Positions 13,124 through 27,196 are shown, numbered from the stretch's first letter. The stretch: 64,000 nt of DNA from Copromyces sp. CBS 386.78 (GCA_030685235.1 MU839124.1:265305-329304), one strand, 5' to 3'. Notes: generated from the sequence alone by a model not told the origin. Made by a program: numbers and translations.

Positions 13124-13131
13124 TTCTTTAT
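13124..13131. repeat. Target-site duplication of the Mutator-like element, left
   Basis: TTCTTTAT is repeated at 16797-16804. The empty site in element B (about 40725-40740) has this sequence once, which confirms the insertion. Confidence 0.85.
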
Positions 13132-16100
13132 GAGAACATCTTTCTACACTGCCATAAAAGTTTTACGATACTATTGCCCCACCCTTCCCGCCCGCTAAAG
13201 TACGCTAATACACCCCAAAATTTTTTGAACTAATTAAATGGCTCGCATCTATTTTGAATCTCCACACTCCTATTCTTAGCGTTAATAAACCGTACTACGC
13301 CCGCCAAACCCCCAGATTATAGCCTATTATACATCCTACCCCCTATATAGGCTAAATTTTGTAATTAATAATCTATTATTATACTTAGTAATTTATATTG
13401 TCGTATCGCATCATCGCTTCTTCTATCACTATTACTATTACCATTACTACCCTCCTATAATCAATTAAATTACTATCGCACATTATAAAATACCGCCTAA
13501 GTAAATAAAGCGCTAATATTTATTAACGGTATAGAAATAATATATTAATTTTCTATATATTTTATAATTAACTGTAATATAAATAGCCGATATAACGACC
13601 TAGCCGACGGGCGTACGCGACCGTAGCGCATATCCAATCGACCTCAATTTTATCGACCCTAGTCTAAAACCCTTAATAAGTAATACCCTAATCGAACCTA
13701 GCGAGTCCTATACCCCTAGCGAACTTCCTAGCGAACCTACTTCAATGCAACCTACTTTAATACAACCTATAAAAATCAATAATAATAACGAAGAGACCCC
13801 TACTCCTCAACGCCACGAATATAGCGACCACTCTATTTTTAATACCTAATACGAAACCTTTAATAAATTAATTATAACTGTATAATAGTAAGGACGCGAA
13901 TTTAATTATAGTTTAATAAAAAGTCGCTCTACGAATCCCTAAACTAATATCGGTTACATATATTATAAATTCATCTATTTAATTAATCCTATTCGTAAGG
14001 CCGGTATCCACTCTCGTTCCATATTAATATCGAAATAGGGATACCTTTAGTAGGGGAATACTAAATCGTTGAAATATAATAATAAGAAATAGACCTTTCA
14101 CCTTTATAAAGGTTATAAATCTTATAACTACCCTCCTAACAATAAACTATTCGTATATAGAACGTTTAAAATTAAATACAAAGCCTTCGTAGCCTTATAT
14201 TTAAACCGCCTTAATATAAAGAACCGCGAAATCACTAGCGAATTACGCAAGAAATTCCTAAACCTCTATTTTACAAAAAACCAGCTCGTTAACCTTCGTT
14301 ATCGATTTAAAAAGGAGGTAAAATTTAGATATAACCCTTTCCAACTTACTATAAAGCTATTAAAAAAAAAGGGGGTCTACTTTAAAATTAATTAAACTAA
14401 CGAATTTAAAACTAAACCAATTACCCTCTTCTAAAGTAATTTATAGGGAGAATAGATATAGAAATAGAATCCCTAAGTCTAAATATATAATAATACATAT
14501 AAAACTAATAATAAAAGCCTCGCTTTCTTCTAGATCATCGGTATATACAACGTTAGCTATACCTTTAACTATAATTTTAGGCTAATTAATAATAAATAGT
14601 AAGAAGGTTTTAACTAGCTTATAAATAAAGTTAATACTCGTCGTAAAACTATTTAAATTAATAAGCCCAAAATTACTATTATAAATTATAATATAGTAAT
14701 AAGGGCAGCTATTAAACGAATCTACCCCTAAATAGAATTATAACTTTATATCTTTTATATTAATAAGAATATAATATTGAATATTAAGCGTAAATAGGAT
14801 AAGAAAGTCGCCGCCTTAATTACTAATACTTATACTACTATAATATAAATACAAATACAGCGAGAAATATCGGTATTAATATCGGCCCAGCCTACGCTAG
14901 CGTAACCTAATAATACAACGAATTTAAAAGATTTTAACAATAAAGATCGAAAGGTAATTAACAATCTCAACCGCTTAATAAATAGCATAAACTCGTTAAA
15001 GGCTATACTTAATACCGTAAAATATTTAAAAGTAGGCCTTTATACCCTCTAGAAATATATATACTATATATATATAATTAACGACTTTAATTCTGCCTTT
15101 AAAAAACTCTACAATTATTTTACATACTAAACTACAATTATTATATATTTGAAAGAGACTTATATAATAATAAAGGAAGAGTAAGCTACCTATTATATTA
15201 ACGAACGCTTAAACTTCAGCTATCGTACTATATCACTTATTAAATTAATAAACTATACTTTAAAGAATTATATTATTAGCAATAAATCTATACTTATCCC
15301 TATATAATTTATAGCAAACTAACTATCTTCATTTATATAAATTCAAATCCCGTCGTCACCGCCGTTATATAGAATTTCAAACTATCTAATAATATAAAAG
15401 AAAATATTGAAAATAAAATTTTAAAATAGACTACCCATATTAAATACGAATATTTTACCTAACTATAAGTAAGAAATACTTATAAAGAACTTTACTAGAA
15501 AGCCTTCAATAAAATTACTCGTTAACATTATATTATATTCGGTACAATCCTTATAGCGGCTAAACTAAACCCCAATAAATTAGAACTATATACTAGCAAA
15601 TTTACCGCATAATATAGCTTACCTTACTCGTATACAATATTCGAATCCCTTCTTAACCGAAATTAACTATTCGTATTTAATAAATTCGATTATCACCCCT
15701 TCTAATAGCTTTACAAATCCTTCGATAACGAAGATAAATACTTAAAATATTAGGACTTTAATAAGGTCACGAAACTTAAAGGTCGCCCCCACTATAATAC
15801 CCCCTTTACTCTAGAACCTCGTATTCCCTAATTAATTACACTAATTAATATTCGAACTCTAATACCCCAACCAACTACGCTAATTAACTCCTAAACTCCT
15901 CTACCCTCTATTACGCCAACTCACCTCCAAAAAACAATATTACAACCTCGAAGAAGGCCTCGCCTCTAGCCTACCCGCAGCCGACTTCCCGTACGAAATT
16001 AGAACCTTATAGTATTAATACGAATTGCCCTATTAATCTAATAAATCGCATTTAGCTAAAAAGGCGTAAACTTAAAAGTAGAAGATTAAATTAACTACCG

Positions 16101-16796
16101 TAATCTAACTACTTTACAAACGAGGGGACGAAGCCGCCCTCGCGGTAATATAAAAGGAAGAGGTATAAGGGGAAATAGTAGTTCTATATAGGGACGAAGA
16201 AATTATATTACTAATATTACAAGAAGAGGAGGTATAAAGGGAGGAAATATAAGGGGGGGAAGTATACCTACTAGTACTACTCCTACTAATATATAGGGTA
16301 ATCGTCGTAGTATACGTATCGTTAGTATACAATAGTAAATAAGGTTCTAGGGACTCGCTAACAATTAAATTAGGCGATTAAGAGCGATTATATAATAAAT
16401 ATTAAATAGATTATTATTATATAGATTAATGTAGATTAAATACGATTAATCGTTCAATTAAACGAATTTAATTAAATAATATACAACCGTACAATATACG
16501 ACCGTACCGCTAAGTGCGCTATAAAGTGTGCTATAAAGTAGCCAATCTAAGTATAGATCTAGGTATAGATCTAGGCTTGGTATTAGGCAGGATATTTTAT
16601 AAAAGGATATAATACCAAGATTTCTAAGCGAAATCTATAAAAGAATACCGTTGCCAAGCTGGGTATAGAGATTTAGATGGATGCGAGCAATTTAATTGGC
16701 TTAAAATTTTTAGAGTATATTAGCGCGCGGGAAAGGTATAAGTAGGTGGGGCGATAGTGTTGTAAGACTTTTATAGCAGTGCAGAAAGATGTTCTC
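13132..16796 (+). mobile_element. Mutator-like DNA transposon (MULE), 3665 bp, inserted in element A
   Basis: The terminal inverted repeats are about 50 bp. The left end begins GAGAACATCTTTCTACACTG and the right end, read inward, GAGAACATCTTTCTGCACTG, followed by ATAAAAG and a shared CTAT(T/C)GCCCCACC. Eight-bp duplications (TTCTTTAT) flank it, and subterminal inverted similarity continues inward (ATGGCTCGCATC near 13225 against GATGCGAGCAAT near 16680). It carries a dead transposase on the plus strand. Its ends are less mutated than the host element. Related ends occur at 27197-27843 and from 63609, so this is a family. Confidence 0.9.
13600..15400 (+). pseudogene. MULE transposase, RIP-mutated
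   Basis: Read across RIP-type stops, the plus strand gives an N-terminal domain resembling the MULE/FAR1 DNA-binding region: GREFNYSLIKSRS..., then FHLYKGYKSYNYPPNNK, where families have W...H-N-H. Next comes EITSELRKKF. The catalytic region follows at about 14480-14760: NNTYKTN, where active members have D-N-T-Y-K-T-N, then NYNIVI for the second Asp block, and LYIFYINKN, which stands for C-x-F-H-I-N-K-N. Both Asp codons and the C/H residues are altered in the way C-to-T and G-to-A changes predict. The C-terminal part near 16.1-16.3 kb is rich in Arg/Gly-type codons (GAGG and AGGAGG runs). Confidence 0.75.
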
Positions 16797-16804
16797 TTCT
16801 TTAT

Positions 16805-19500
16805 TATAAATATTGTAATTATATTCTATAGCGGAATATTTCTATAAAAAATATGCGACTAGGCGTAAAATATTCTCGTCGTCGTATTAAAATAATATAC
16901 CGCCTACAACCTAATTAAAAGTATTAGTTTCAATTATAATTAAATAAGATTAATTATAAATTCGAAAGACGGGACCCGTAGTAAAAATTTTCTTTAACTC
17001 TTTAAGAACTTTCTAATAATCTTCTATCTAACGCTATTCAATTAATTTCTTCGTAAAGTCGTATAATAGAGTAGCTATAATCGAAAAGTATTAAATAAAG
17101 CGCTAGTAGAAATTTATAAATTTTAAGAACTTTTAGAGCTAGCGTTATAATTACGGGGCTTCTTATTTAATAATAGCTTTTACTTTCGTAAAGTCTATTT
17201 TTATACCCCTTAATATAATAAAAAAACCTAAATATTTCGTACAGGTAACATTGAATTCGTATTTATTGATATTTAATTAAAGGTTAGCGTTAATTATTTT
17301 TCTAAGGACTTCGTCTATATAAGCAGTATATTCTTCTATATTTTCGGAGTAAATAAGGATATTATTTAAGTACGCTATTACGTAAATATTTAAAATATTG
17401 TATAATACATTATTAATATAATTCTAAAACGTACTAAGTACGCCCTAAAAGTTAAAAGGAAGGACTAATAATTTGTAGAAACTAAAATGTATAATGAAAA
17501 TAGTTAACTATTTATAGCTTTTTTAAATACGGATCCGGTTAAAAGCGGCGATAATATTTAATTTAATAAAGATTTTAAGGCAATAAATAATATTAAGAAT
17601 TTCCTTAATTAGTAGAAACGGGTACTATATTTTAAATATAATATTATTAATACTATAATAATCAATATAAATACGAATACCCTTATTAAATTTATTTATA
17701 AAAAGTAAGGGTAAAATTGCTTAAAATTAGGAAGGTCTAATAAAACTATTCTCTAACTAATTATTAATCTATTTCTTAATGATAACTATTTCTATAAATA
17801 AAACTGGTTAGTAGCGGGCGTTCGGCAGCTTTTCCCCTAGCGTAAATTCGATCTTATAATTATATATTCGATAAGGCGGAAATTTATTCGCTTTCTTAGT
17901 ATAGAAAGCGTTAATTCTTTTCCAATATTTACGTAAAAGTTTGAATTTAATTTCCTTATTAATTTTTGGAAGCCGGTCAACTTTCTTATAGAACGTTAAT
18001 ACGTTTTCCTCCGTAATCTTTATAATAATAGCCACGTATATAAGCGTATCTATATTTAGGTCGCCTATAAAAATGGTAATTCGGGCAATTTCAACGGCTA
18101 TTAATTCTTTTTAATATATATCCCCTATATACGTATCGATAAATTTGTAGAAGCGCCTTAAGAAACGGTCCTTATACTATTTACCTTTATTATTTATAAT
18201 ATCCTAAGCTATTTCTTTAATAAAGTCGTTATAAATATTAATTTTATCAAGGGTAGCTAGTCGGCAGATCTCTATATAATTTGTAAGGTAGGGTTATAAA
18301 TCGTATATTTCGTATAGGAAATTAAAAGCGGCAGCGTTAATACTATATATATTTTAGGCGTTAATTCGTCTTTTAATTATTCTAAGCCGCCTTATAATTA
18401 AATAAGTAGTACCAGGGGAATTCTTTACGCTTTTTACTTTTTTATAAGGCGGCGCGGGTATAAACGGTTCTACTATTTATCCTAGTACATTATAATCTAA
18501 TAAAGCTACGTTTTTAATAAATCCTTTAATAGGAAATTTAAAATAGTATAAAAGGAAGTCGTAGTAATATAGCTACGCCCCCTATCTTAAATAGAAATTC
18601 TCGTTAGCCTTATAAAATTTATAAAAGTTATAAGCTTTATCCTTAAAGCGGCTTTTATAAAATTCGTAATAGGGGGCCGGAATAGAAGTAGAATCGTTTT
18701 TTAATAATAATTCTAATATTTAAATATCGCCGCGCTCCGGTCCGTTATAAAGGATATAATCCTAAAACTATAATAGCCCTAGTATATTCTAGCGAAGCTC
18801 CTATTAATATAGGAGTGGTACGGAATTAGAATTGGCCTTTAATAATAATTCTAAATTTTAATAATAGTAATCTACCCTATCGGTAGTCCTATCGATATTT
18901 TTATTAATAGCCCCGGAGTAGTATTTTAAATTCTAAAATTCTTTTAAATTCTAGTAATAATAATCTACTCTACCGGTAGTCCTATCGATATTCCTATTAG
19001 TAGTTTTAGAGTAGTATTCTAAATTTTAAAGTTCTCTTAAATTTTAATAAAGTAATAATTAATCCTTTAGAATTTAATATTGTATTAAACTCTAGCGAAG
19101 TAGTAATTTCGGCGGTTAAATATTATTACGTATAGGTCTTTCTATAAAGATTAAGTATTAATCCCCTAAAATTTAATATTCTAATAGATTTTAATAAAGT
19201 AGTAGCCTCGGTAGCTAAATATCGCCGTATACAAATCCCTCCGTAGGGATTAGAATTAAACGATTTATTAAATTGCCTTTTATCCGGCCGATATAATTAT
19301 TTATCCTAAGTAAAAGCCTTAGTATCTTTAAGATATTTAATAATATTCTTTTATCCCGTTCGTTTACTATCGCCGCGTAAAGTTAATAATGCAAATTGCT
19401 AAGAGAGCGGTTCTATATATTAGGGGCGTTCTATAAAGAAACGGGGAAATCCGATAAAAGGCATCGGTCGGCGTACTAATTAATAAATTAAACCTTCCCT
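16805..19500 (-). pseudogene. Gypsy reverse transcriptase/RNase H region of element A, RIP-mutated
   Basis: The minus strand at 17330-17395 translates to IYVIAYLNNILIYSENIEEY, which is the Y-L-D-D-I-L-I-Y-S core with Asp codons changed to Asn. Just upstream (about 17400-17460) lies a match to the L-P-F-G-L...F-Q block. The same region in element B sits at 41255-41320. Protease and gag should follow to the right, towards 21.7 kb, but I cannot fix their limits. Confidence 0.75.
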
Positions 19501-21770
19501 TCTATCTAAGAGATATATAGTTCGTATTTTTTAAATTAGGGTAGCCCTAAAATAATAAAGTAGTTAGGGGAAATATTATAAATTAAGAATATAATATTTT
19601 CTAAGTAATAACTAATATAAAGATTCGCCGTAAATCTTTTAATAATAAGCCCTTTTATAATATTATTAACGAGAATTAACTTTTTAAGTTTTAAGAATTT
19701 AAATATAGCGAATCTATTTTTCCTTATAAAAGAACGGTTAATAAAAATAAATGTTATATAACCGTTATTAATAAAAATTATATAATAAATTTTGCGCGGT
19801 TTGAAGGATAGATAAGAGGAAAGGAATAATGAATTTTGACGGAAATTATTTAATAAATTGATAACGATTATTTCTAAATTTTTAAACGGCTTTTTTCTTT
19901 TTTTTATAGACCTTTTTCGCCCCTATAGGCAATTATTTATAGGGTTTAATTATTTCCTTAATTATTATTTACATTATTATTATAATATTCTTCGCCTTCG
20001 TCTTCTTTTCCGGCGTTTGCAGTATAAAAATTTATATTATTACTATATTTCTATTAACCGGCCGCTAGGGGGTTAGTATTAGTATTACTATTATTATTAG
20101 CGTTCCTAGTATTTTAATTAGAACCCCCGCTTCTCCGGCCTCCTCTACCTCCTCCTCAACTACTTCGGCCTCCTCTATTACCTTTTCGGCCTCTCCTATT
20201 ATTAATTTAGGGGCTATAATCGCTATAGTTAATATTATTACGGTAATTCCTTATAATATACCCTTCTTTTCTATATTTACAATATAAATTATTTTTATTC
20301 TAATATTTAATAATACTATTATAAATAGTACGTAAAATATAAATAGCGTTAAAATTTATAATATTACCTCCTTCACTAACGGTTTTTCCCGAATTATTAT
20401 TGGAATTCGAATTAAAAGTCTTATTAGTAGCGGATTTAGACCTATAATCGTCGTCTTCAATATTATACGTAAAATCGTAATAAAATAATAATTATTCTTT
20501 AAAATCGTCTTTAGCGGGGAGGGTTCGTTAATAAATAAGGGAGGTACGGAATTTCTAGGAGATTTTATTCTATAAATAATATACTTTTATAACGTCGTTT
20601 AAATTATAGCGGTCAATAGTTTTAATATATTCTATTTCAAAATCGGCGAAGAAATAGTTTCCCTATTTAAATTTATTAAATTTACAAGCGGCATTTAAGC
20701 GTAAATTTATATTATCATAACGGGTATTTAAAAAGGATAAAAATTCGATACCTATTTTCTATTATTAAACCTCAGAATTATTAGGGTTTATAAGGATCTT
20801 CTAAATATTTTTATCGATTAAAATAACTACTTTAAAGCTAAGTAAGTAATTTATATAAACGATTTTAATCTTCTCGTCAAGGAATTTAATAATATTTAAA
20901 ATTTAAATAGAAAGGATATAACCCTTCTATATTAAATACACTTTATTATATTTAACCTAATCCCTTTAAATAATTACAAAGGGTTCGGGGTCTAGGAGGA
21001 GCGGCTTCCAATACCCTACTATACCTATACTACCGTTTATAGTAATTTAAATAATATAATTCTACTAATTTACAACGAAAATAACTTATATTTTTTAAAT
21101 AAGGCCTCGTACGTTATTAAATTCAATATAAATTTAATAAAATTCTTCTTAAATTTAATAAAAGTCCTTTAAAATTTATTTACGCTCGTTAAAAATATTA
21201 ATATATTATTGTTTTTTAAATTAAAATTAAAATTAAAAGTTCTAAAATTCCTTAATAATAATAGTAAAACAATAATCGAATACCCTAACTACTTAAATAA
21301 TAAGATTAATAATTACTTAAAATACTCTTCCTTTAATTAAACCGAAGGAATTAATAAAAGTACTATTGTAAATAGGTTTAGCCCTCGCCGAATATTAAGT
21401 AACGGCTATAATAAGAGCCGTAACCGTATTAATACGAAGGAGGCCGCTCAAAGCTACTAAATAAACTTCTTTATTAATAAGGGGGTTAAAACTTTCTATT
21501 AGTACTCCTAAACTCTCTAACTCGTCGGTATAATTTAATACGTTAAATACTTTAATATTATCGTCCGTAATATATTTTAATAATTAAATTTACTACAGGG
21601 CGTTTAAGAAAATACCTTCGTTTATAATAATATTATCGTTATTTAGAATTATAAATTCAGGCCTTCGTAGCCTCCTATTCTCTAACGACTAGTAGCGTCG
21701 CCTAATTATACTAAATAACGTACGTTTAAAAAAATATACGTTCGTAATATAATAATTAGGTACAATTAAT

Positions 21771-22127
21771 TATTACGGAATAAGGCGAACGTTAAATATT
21801 TATAAAAATATTCGTAATTGTACGAAGAAGAGGAAACTATCTAGGGGAGCCCTAATAGCTATCTATATATAGTAAGTATATAGCCCGTACAGCCTAGTCA
21901 TCCTATAGATCATCCTATAAATCATCCTATAGGGTAGTATAGTCTATATAGCCTTAGCGATAGGGGTAGGCTAATAACCGCAGCCAATTAGATATCAGAT
22001 GCGTTCAGCCGCATCTACTATGCTAAGTTTCTGCAGCCAATTAGAGCATGCTATTAACCTGGTAACCATTGCCGTAGTGAAGGTAGCGATATGGGACGGT
22101 TAGTCAGTTACAGATAACCCTGTGACA
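21771..22127 (-). repeat. Element A right LTR (5' LTR), 357 bp
   Basis: It has the same length as the left LTR. Its outer half is almost unmutated (GCCGCATCTACTATG, GCCGTAGTGAAGGTAGCG, AACCCTGTGACA), while its inner half is strongly mutated. This is a mirror image of the left LTR. Confidence 0.9.
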
Positions 22128-24500
22128 GATAAAGATAAAGATAAGGAATATAAAAATAAAGTTAAAAATAAGGATAATAATCGTACGGCAGGATAGTAAG
22201 TTATTTAAATAGTAATTAATATAAAAAGAACTACTTCACTAAGGAAATTTTAGGAGGATTGGAAAATTATCTTTAAAAAGGCTTTTAAAAGGAAGGAAAT
22301 TAATAAAGAGGAAACCCCTTTTATTAGTAGCAATAATTCTAATAAGGGTATTAATAGTAATAATAATAATAATAATATAAAATTGGAGCTAATTAAAGCG
22401 AAAGCTAAAATTATAAAAGTAAAAGAGCCTATTATTTTTAAACTACGCCCTAAGAAGATCGTTAAATATAAGAGGAATAGCGAAGATCCCTTCTACTAGC
22501 GGTTAGGGGTAATATAAAAATATCGAAGTTTAAATATTAAAGGAATTAAGTATTTTTTATATATAAGTAAAAGAATAATAAAAAGAAATAATCGCGAAAA
22601 ATTTTCCGATAATAGGATAAAAATCTTCCTTTAATACTTTCTTCCTTTAGTACGGATTTATACCTAATTATTTAATATTTTAATCTTCCTTTCGAAAGTA
22701 AGTAAATACTAATCAATTATTTTTATAATAATAAACCTAAATTACAATAATAATAAGAAAGAAAAAGGAAATATAAAAGGGAAAAGGGTAATAGGAATAT
22801 TATTATTTTAATTATTTAGTTTAAATTTATTCCTACTTAGGAATATAATTCCCTTTAGTAAAAAATAGGTTAGGAATTTTATATTATAGAATTAGCAGGA
22901 ATTTCCTTTAATTAATTAATATATAAGTAAAATAAAAATAAAGGAAAAATAAAAGGAGTAATAAAAATAAATAATAAAACGAATAAAGTATAAAAGAAAA
23001 ATCTATTTATAAACGAAGTATAGATTAGTATAATTAATAATTAATTTTCTATTAAAGCCTATATTCCCGGTAATCTCCCTTTAAGTATTGTAATTTTAAT
23101 TTTTAACTTCCTAAGATTATATTTTATTTTATTTTTAAAAGTAGTATTCTATATCCTCCTCTTCTCTTTCTCCTTCTTTTCGACTTTTTAAAGTATAGAT
23201 TCTTCTTATAATATTCGGCCTAATATTTCCTCTATAATTAATTTATTATCTTCTAAGTAAAGCTCCCTTATATTTTCTATAGGGCTAATCTATTCCCTTC
23301 TAAATTTTAAATTTAATTTTATAATATTTAATATTATTCTATCCTTAAATATAAATTTCTTAATCCTCTTAATATTTATAGGCTTATTAAGCGGTATTCT
23401 ATCGAAAATACTAATATAATATATATTTCCTGAAGCAGAGATCTAGTATATATCATAAGGTCCTTACTAACGATAAAATAACTTCCGTATAGAATTCATA
23501 TCGATCCTACGAATACTATTATATTTTAAAATTAGGTCGTTAATTTCGATTTAGGCGTTCTTAAATTGCATCTTTCGCTAGTCTTATTTGTTACGGTAGT
23601 TAATTATTACTTCCTTTATTGCGGCGACTTTTTTTATTACCTAAGTAAACCTATATTTAATATCCTTATATATTTTAACGACTATATAAATTAGTTCCTC
23701 CCTAATTATTTGCCTATTATCGTTTTTCTAATTAGTAATTTACTATAATAATAAATTAAATTCGATAGGGGAAATAGGGTTATAATTATATATAAATTAA
23801 AAAAATATATATCTATAGTTTCTTTTAATAGTTATACGGTCGGCGAAAAGGACGTAGGGGAAATATTTTTTCTAATTGGTATTTTTACCGTCGATTATTT
23901 TTATTAGTAAGGAGGCGATTATTGTATACCCCTATTCGTTTATATTATTAGCCTTAGAATTATAAAGCGTAATATACTCTTTAAAAATCTTAAATTAGAA
24001 TAAATATTTTATTATAACCTTTTAAAATTCTAGACTACTATTTACTGAAATTGTAAAAAAGTATCCTTACTTTAAAAATAATTATTTAAAGAATACTTTT
24101 ACCCTCGTAGACGTAGTACTAGGAAGAAGGGTCGCTTCGATATAGCTTATAAAGTCGTTTCGGGCCTTTAAAAGGGGAATTTTTTTATTATTTAATTTTA
24201 AAAAGTATTAAATATCTAATGTCTATTTCCCAAAGGGATAAGAATTAGGATAAGACTAGTAATAGCCGTCCTTAAAATATTTCGGGCTAAATATTTAATA
24301 TTAGGGGTAGGAGTAAATTATTTCTTCAATTTAAATATATATACCCTTCTAATAGTAGTACTTAATAATATACTAATATATTCTTTTATAGCCTTAGTAG
24401 CCTACTTCGTTGTAATAACGGGTTATAATTTATTAATACTCTTTTAAGTTATTAATAAATTGTCGGGGAATTTATATTAGAATAGCTAGCCGTAATTAGA
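22128..24500 (+). pseudogene. Element R internal sequence right of insertion A
   Basis: The first five bases are the right GATAA duplication of element A. From there to about 22630 the plus strand reads as a Lys/Asn-rich coding-like stretch (KRTTSLRKF, KKAFKRKEINKEETPF, RNSEDPFY). It may continue the plus-strand stretch that ends at 10620, in which case A inserted into that gene. I recognise no family. From about 22.7 kb the DNA is degenerate, and the minus strand should hold the integrase part of R's pol, which I could not resolve. Confidence 0.35.
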
Positions 24501-27100
24501 GAATATTATTTTAAATTATAAATTTGAAGGTGTTACTACGGAATTAATATTTTATAATTATATCCTTTAAGCGTATAAGTATTTTAAAAGTTATTAAATA
24601 TTTAGCGATTTCCTCCGATTATTCTAATTAATCTCCTTTTAAAATTAGTTTATTAAGTTTATCGGTTTAGTTAAAATAAATCTATATGTTAATAAAATCG
24701 TTAATATCCTCCTTATATTCCTTTTTATATAAATTAAAAGGCCCTAGTAGCTTACGAAATAAATTATTAACTATTATATTCTTAAAATTAGGAATATATT
24801 TAATTTTAAAATTAAAGAGTTTAATTTAAGCGATCTATTATATTAATAATATTTTAAAAATATTATTAATAGTACTATTTAATTAATAGACTAGGACTAT
24901 AATATTAATTTTAATAACGAAATAAATATTAAATAGTTGCCTTTTTAACCGTTTTAAAGTGTAAAGAAGACCTTAAAGCTCCTTTTTTATAATATTATAA
25001 CGTTTTTTAATATTAGATTAAATCCTACTTTTAAAGTAATATAAATATTTTTTTCCGTCGGGGCCGATTTACTTTAGGATTATTCCCTAACTTTCTAGTA
25101 ATACATCTATTATAAAGTAAATTATTTTATAACGTTCGTTATTGTAAATTAATATAGCGAGGATCGGTATTGTAGTAATTAGATGCTAAAGGTATTCTAT
25201 TACAAATTATTCGTTTTCGGTCTATTACTATTCGATACCCTTCTTCGTTAACGTATAAAGGGGGATTGTAATAATGCCGAAACCTTTAATCTAAATCCTA
25301 TAGTACCCTATAATATTTAGGAAGGAGCGGACCTCTTCTACGCCCTTCCCTTTCTTATTAGGATCCTTTTTATAATAAATTTATTCGTTAATTTTAATAA
25401 CTTTATCCTTATTTACTATTCTCCTTTTAAATATATATAAGTATTTAATTAATATTATTTCCCTTTAATATCATTATAATTTAATAATTATAATCGTTCT
25501 TCTAACTAGTTTAATATTAAGGAATACTTTATTAATATTTATAAAATACTCTAATACGTATTTTCTAACTCTTTTAATACCAATCTATTCTTTATTATAA
25601 TTTAATTAAAGTCCTTTAATATAAATATTATCGAAGTATAATTAGTAAATATTAAGGATTAGATTATAGAATATCCGAATTATAATTCTTATAAATTATA
25701 TAATAAAATTAGTGCTTTCTTATAGTAAAATAGTTATTTAAAATAGGTTAAAAGGGGTTATAAAGGTAATAATATTATAATTAGCTTCGTCGAAGGGGAT
25801 TTAATCGTATTTAGAAAAGAGGTTTAATAAGGATATTATTTTATAATTTTTAAAAGCTTTATTAAATTCTTTATAACCTAGTAGTAGGTTAGTATCCTTT
25901 AGTATTACTTTATTAATTTTCTAAATATTATTAATTAAGCGTAGACCCTTATCCTTTTTTATAATTAAAAATTAATTATTGTAGTACGTTGTATAGCTTT
26001 CCTTTAAAATCCCTTTTTTAATTTTATCCTTTAATAAATTATATATTTTAATATAGAGAGCCTTTAATATTAGAATAGATTTTAATTACTAGGCGGAATA
26101 GGGGATAGTACGGATTTATTAAAAGGGGATAATATCGGAATATAATTTACTATATTCTATAAAATCTTAAATTAAAATTTACTCTTTATTATATAGGATA
26201 TAAATAAAAAATTTAATTTTTCTTTTATTAAGAGTATCTTAAATTTTTTTAAATATAATTTAGAATCGCTCCTCTATTAGCTTCGACCTATAGATCAACT
26301 CCGTAAATTTTAGGATAATATATTAATCCTATTCTAAACCGAAATTTTTAAATAAATTAACGATTTGTTCCTTTACCGTTTTTAACCTCTTTATTTTTTA
26401 ATTTAAATCCCTATTTAACTTTAAACTATTAGAAATTACATTATCGATTAAATTAAACTTTTAATTTATCCGTTTATATATTATATAAATTTATATTATT
26501 ATTTTTAGTCTTCTTTTAAAAAACCCTTCCCTATAAATATTAACCTCTTTTAATAATTTTATTAAAATTTTCCATATACGCCGACGAACCTACTTAAAAA
26601 TTTATACCTCCTCTTTATCGTTTCTTACAATCCTTCTTTAAACTTCCTACAATTCTTTATATCCGTCCTTCTCTTTCTATAAAAAATCTAATAACTAATC
26701 GGTTATTATATTTAGTAATAGGGCGATCCGCTTATTATTTTCCTTAAATTCTATTTATTTAAATAATTTAATTACTTTTCCTCTCTATATTTTCGAATCT
26801 TCCCTTTCTTTATAAATATTCGAAAATATAATTATAATAGGGGAATTAAACCCGTTATCGGTCTTACTTTAAAATTTCTAAATTAATAATTAGTATAATA
26901 TAAATTACTACCCCTTTAAAAATTATAATTATATAATTTTTTCCTTTTTTATTATAAATTATATAAATATTAGTATCTTAGAAAAATAATAATTTTAAAA
27001 TAATATTATAATTAGGTAAAATTTATTCAATAATAAAGAAATAAACTTTTTTTCCTTTATTTAATAAATAAACCTTTTTATATATTTTATTAAAGAATCC
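24500..27100 (-). pseudogene. Element R pol (reverse transcriptase/RNase H), RIP-mutated
   Basis: On the minus strand at about 24880-25110 the translation reads IGPDGKKYLYYFKSRI, then KRYNIIKKEL*GLLYTLKRL and a Val/Leu-rich end. This fits the RNase H domain of fungal Gypsy elements, which carries I-G-P-D-G-K...F-E-S...W-S...E-R-R-Y-D...K-R-E...G-L-L-K-A-L-K-K. The reverse transcriptase should lie to the right (about 25.3-27 kb). I could not confirm its catalytic box. Confidence 0.65.
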
Positions 27101-27196
27101 CCTCCTATTTCTATTATTATCGATATTAATAATTTAAATAAAAATATTTTAAAGATTTAAATTATTAATTAATACTTTATTAATAATATTATATTT

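Larger units (their letters stand above)
10626..22127 (-). mobile_element. Element A: Ty3/Gypsy retrotransposon, second copy of the B family
   Basis: It has two 357-bp LTRs (10626-10982 and 21771-22127) and a 5-bp GATAA duplication. It carries one insertion, a 3665-bp Mutator-like element at 13132-16796, without which it is about 7.8 kb. Minus-strand orientation follows from the pol motifs and from a purine tract (AGCGAGGGAAA in minus sense) next to the left LTR. From right to left the order is LTR, gag region (about 20-21.7 kb), protease/reverse transcriptase/RNase H (about 16.8-19.5 kb), integrase (about 11-12.8 kb), LTR, which is the Gypsy gene order. Reading frames are heavily RIP-damaged. 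It inserted into element R. Confidence 0.9.

Noticed and set aside
13132..16796. Classification of the inserted element as hAT because of its 8-bp duplications
   Set aside because: The ends are long (about 50 bp) and do not start with CAG-type hAT termini, and the transposase remnant reads as MULE (NNTYKTN for D-N-T-Y-K-T-N, FYINKN for F-H-I-N-K-N).
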